Positions 5,446 to 6,324 of a stretch of DNA of 6,324 bases are shown in pieces. The position numbers and the translations under genes were made by a program. The notes under the pieces are model-generated. The model saw only the letters and a list, made by a program, of their open reading frames with translations. It was not told where the DNA came from and did no database searches. The number at the start of each line of letters is the position of its first letter. The stretch's first letter is position 1. Source of the stretch: Hyphomicrobiales bacterium (GTDB taxonomy: Bacteria > Pseudomonadota > Alphaproteobacteria > Rhizobiales > Afifellaceae); NCBI GenBank assembly GCA_013812985.1, contig JACCSN010000116.1:1-6324 (forward strand). The letters are read 5' to 3'.

Positions 5446-6324
5446 CTAGGCGGTCCGCAGCCGCGGATTGAGCAGGATCGCCCCGATATCGGCGAACAGA
5501 TTGGCGCCGATATAGACGGCCGCCGCGATCATCACCGTCGCCTCGATGAGCGGGAGATCGCGGAGTTGCAGCGCGTCGACCAGGAGGCTGCCGAAGCCCG
5601 GATAGCTGAACACCCGCTCCACCACCACCACGCCGCCGATGAGGTAGGCGAGGTTGAGCGCCGTCACGTTGAGCGTCGGCACGAGCGCATTGGGAAGGGC
5701 GTGACGCCACACGACGCGCCGGGTCGGCACGCCCTTCAGCTCGGCCATCCGGATATAGTCGGAATCGAGCACCTCGATCAGGTTGTCCCGCAACATTCGC
5801 ACGGCGTAGACCGCCATCACGATCGCCAGCGTGACCGCCGGCAACGTCATGGCGTGCAGGTATTGGCCGATTGTCGAGCTCCCATCGACGAGCGACATCG
5901 CGGGAAACAGTGGCGTCATCACCACGAACGCGATCATCAGCATGGTGGCGAGCAGAAAGTCGGGCACGGAGAGAAGGACGAGCGTCACGACCGAGAAAGC
6001 GTGGTCGACGGCTTGGTCGCGTCGGATCGCCTGGATCAGCGCCGGCAGCGTCGCCAGCGGGATGTAAAGGAGAAAGGCGTAGAGCGAGAGAAGCAGCGTG
6101 TTGAAGATGCGCGGGCCGAGGATGTCGACGATGCGCCGCCCGCTGATGAGCGAGACGCCGAGATCGCCTCGCGCCAGGTTGCCGAACCAGGTCAGGTAGC
6201 GGAGATGGGCCGGGTCGTCGAGGTTGAGCCGCTCCCGCACCGTGGCGAGCGATTCCGGCGTGGCGTCGCGGCCGAGCACGCGGGTCGCGACATCGCCGGG
6301 CAGTATTTCCAGCACCGAGAAGAT
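5446..6324 (-). CDS. ABC importer permease, DppB/OppB type (5' end beyond window)
   Basis: Partner permease that pairs with the DppC-type subunit. The frame is open to the right edge and the true start is outside. The visible part begins IFSVLEILPGDVATRVLG, which in this family follows the first membrane helix, so roughly 15-30 residues are missing; 292 residues are present. The next part, ATPESLATVRERLNLD and then YLTWFGNLARGDLGVS, is the typical periplasmic segment. Helices follow around LLLSLYAFLLYIPLATLPAL, VVTLVLLSVPDFLLATML and AVTLAIVMAVYAV. The EAA loop is MAELKGVPTRRVVWRHALPN. The end, YIGANLFADIGAILLNPRLR, matches the family C-terminus. The stop is TAG at 5448-5446. The GTG at 6315 should not be taken as the start, since homologous sequence continues through it. 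The substrate-binding protein gene would be expected further upstream, outside the window. Confidence 0.93.
   Translation of the reverse strand: MFSVLEILPGDVATRVLGRDATPESLATVRERLNLDDPAHLRYLTWFGNLARGDLGVSLISGRRIVDILGPRIFNTLLLSLYAFLLYIPLATLPALIQAIRRDQAVDHAFSVVTLVLLSVPDFLLATMLMIAFVVMTPLFPAMSLVDGSSTIGQYLHAMTLPAVTLAIVMAVYAVRMLRDNLIEVLDSDYIRMAELKGVPTRRVVWRHALPNALVPTLNVTALNLAYLIGGVVVVERVFSYPGFGSLLVDALQLRDLPLIEATVMIAAAVYIGANLFADIGAILLNPRLRTA

Noticed and set aside
5443..5452. CGCCTAGGCG palindrome at the junction of the two permease genes
   Set aside because: A ten-base palindrome is expected by chance several times in this window. Here it is made by the stop codon and the spacer.

Overview
The window is GC-rich DNA with strong third-position GC bias, ATGA gene overlaps and protein types that point to an alphaproteobacterium, most likely of the Hyphomicrobiales (Rhizobiales). 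The organism is inferred from style and gene families, not from a marker gene. Every gene I can support lies on the minus strand, so the window reads right to left.

Layout in the direction of transcription. (1) 6324-5446: an inner-membrane permease of the DppB/OppB type, with its N-terminus cut off by the window edge. (2) 5442-4561: the partner DppC/OppC-type permease. (3) 4564-2480: a 694-residue protein that fuses both ATPases (DppD-like plus DppF-like) of the same importer. These three form one tight operon: a 3-nt gap, then an ATGA overlap. The periplasmic binding protein that would define the substrate is not in the window. (4) 2479-1683: about 800 bases without an intact gene. They hold a frameshifted remnant of an RTX (GGxGxDxxx) calcium-binding repeat gene, a cluster of dyad symmetries including a perfect 18-bp palindrome, and the upstream region of the next gene. 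(5) 1682-1434: a small Sel1-like repeat protein of 82 residues. (6) 1309-1217: a probable 30-residue leader ORF with a perfect AGGAGG ribosome binding site. Its stop overlaps (ATGA) the start of (7) 1220-1: a CPA1/NhaP-type cation:proton antiporter whose C-terminal end lies beyond base 1.

Functionally, the right half encodes an ATP-driven peptide-family importer and the left half an ion/proton exchanger, probably under translational coupling to its leader ORF. I see no CRISPR array, tRNA, rRNA, insertion sequence, phage gene or defence system, and no convincing undescribed multi-gene system. The best leads are the coupled leader ORF of the antiporter, the dyad cluster and the decayed RTX segment.
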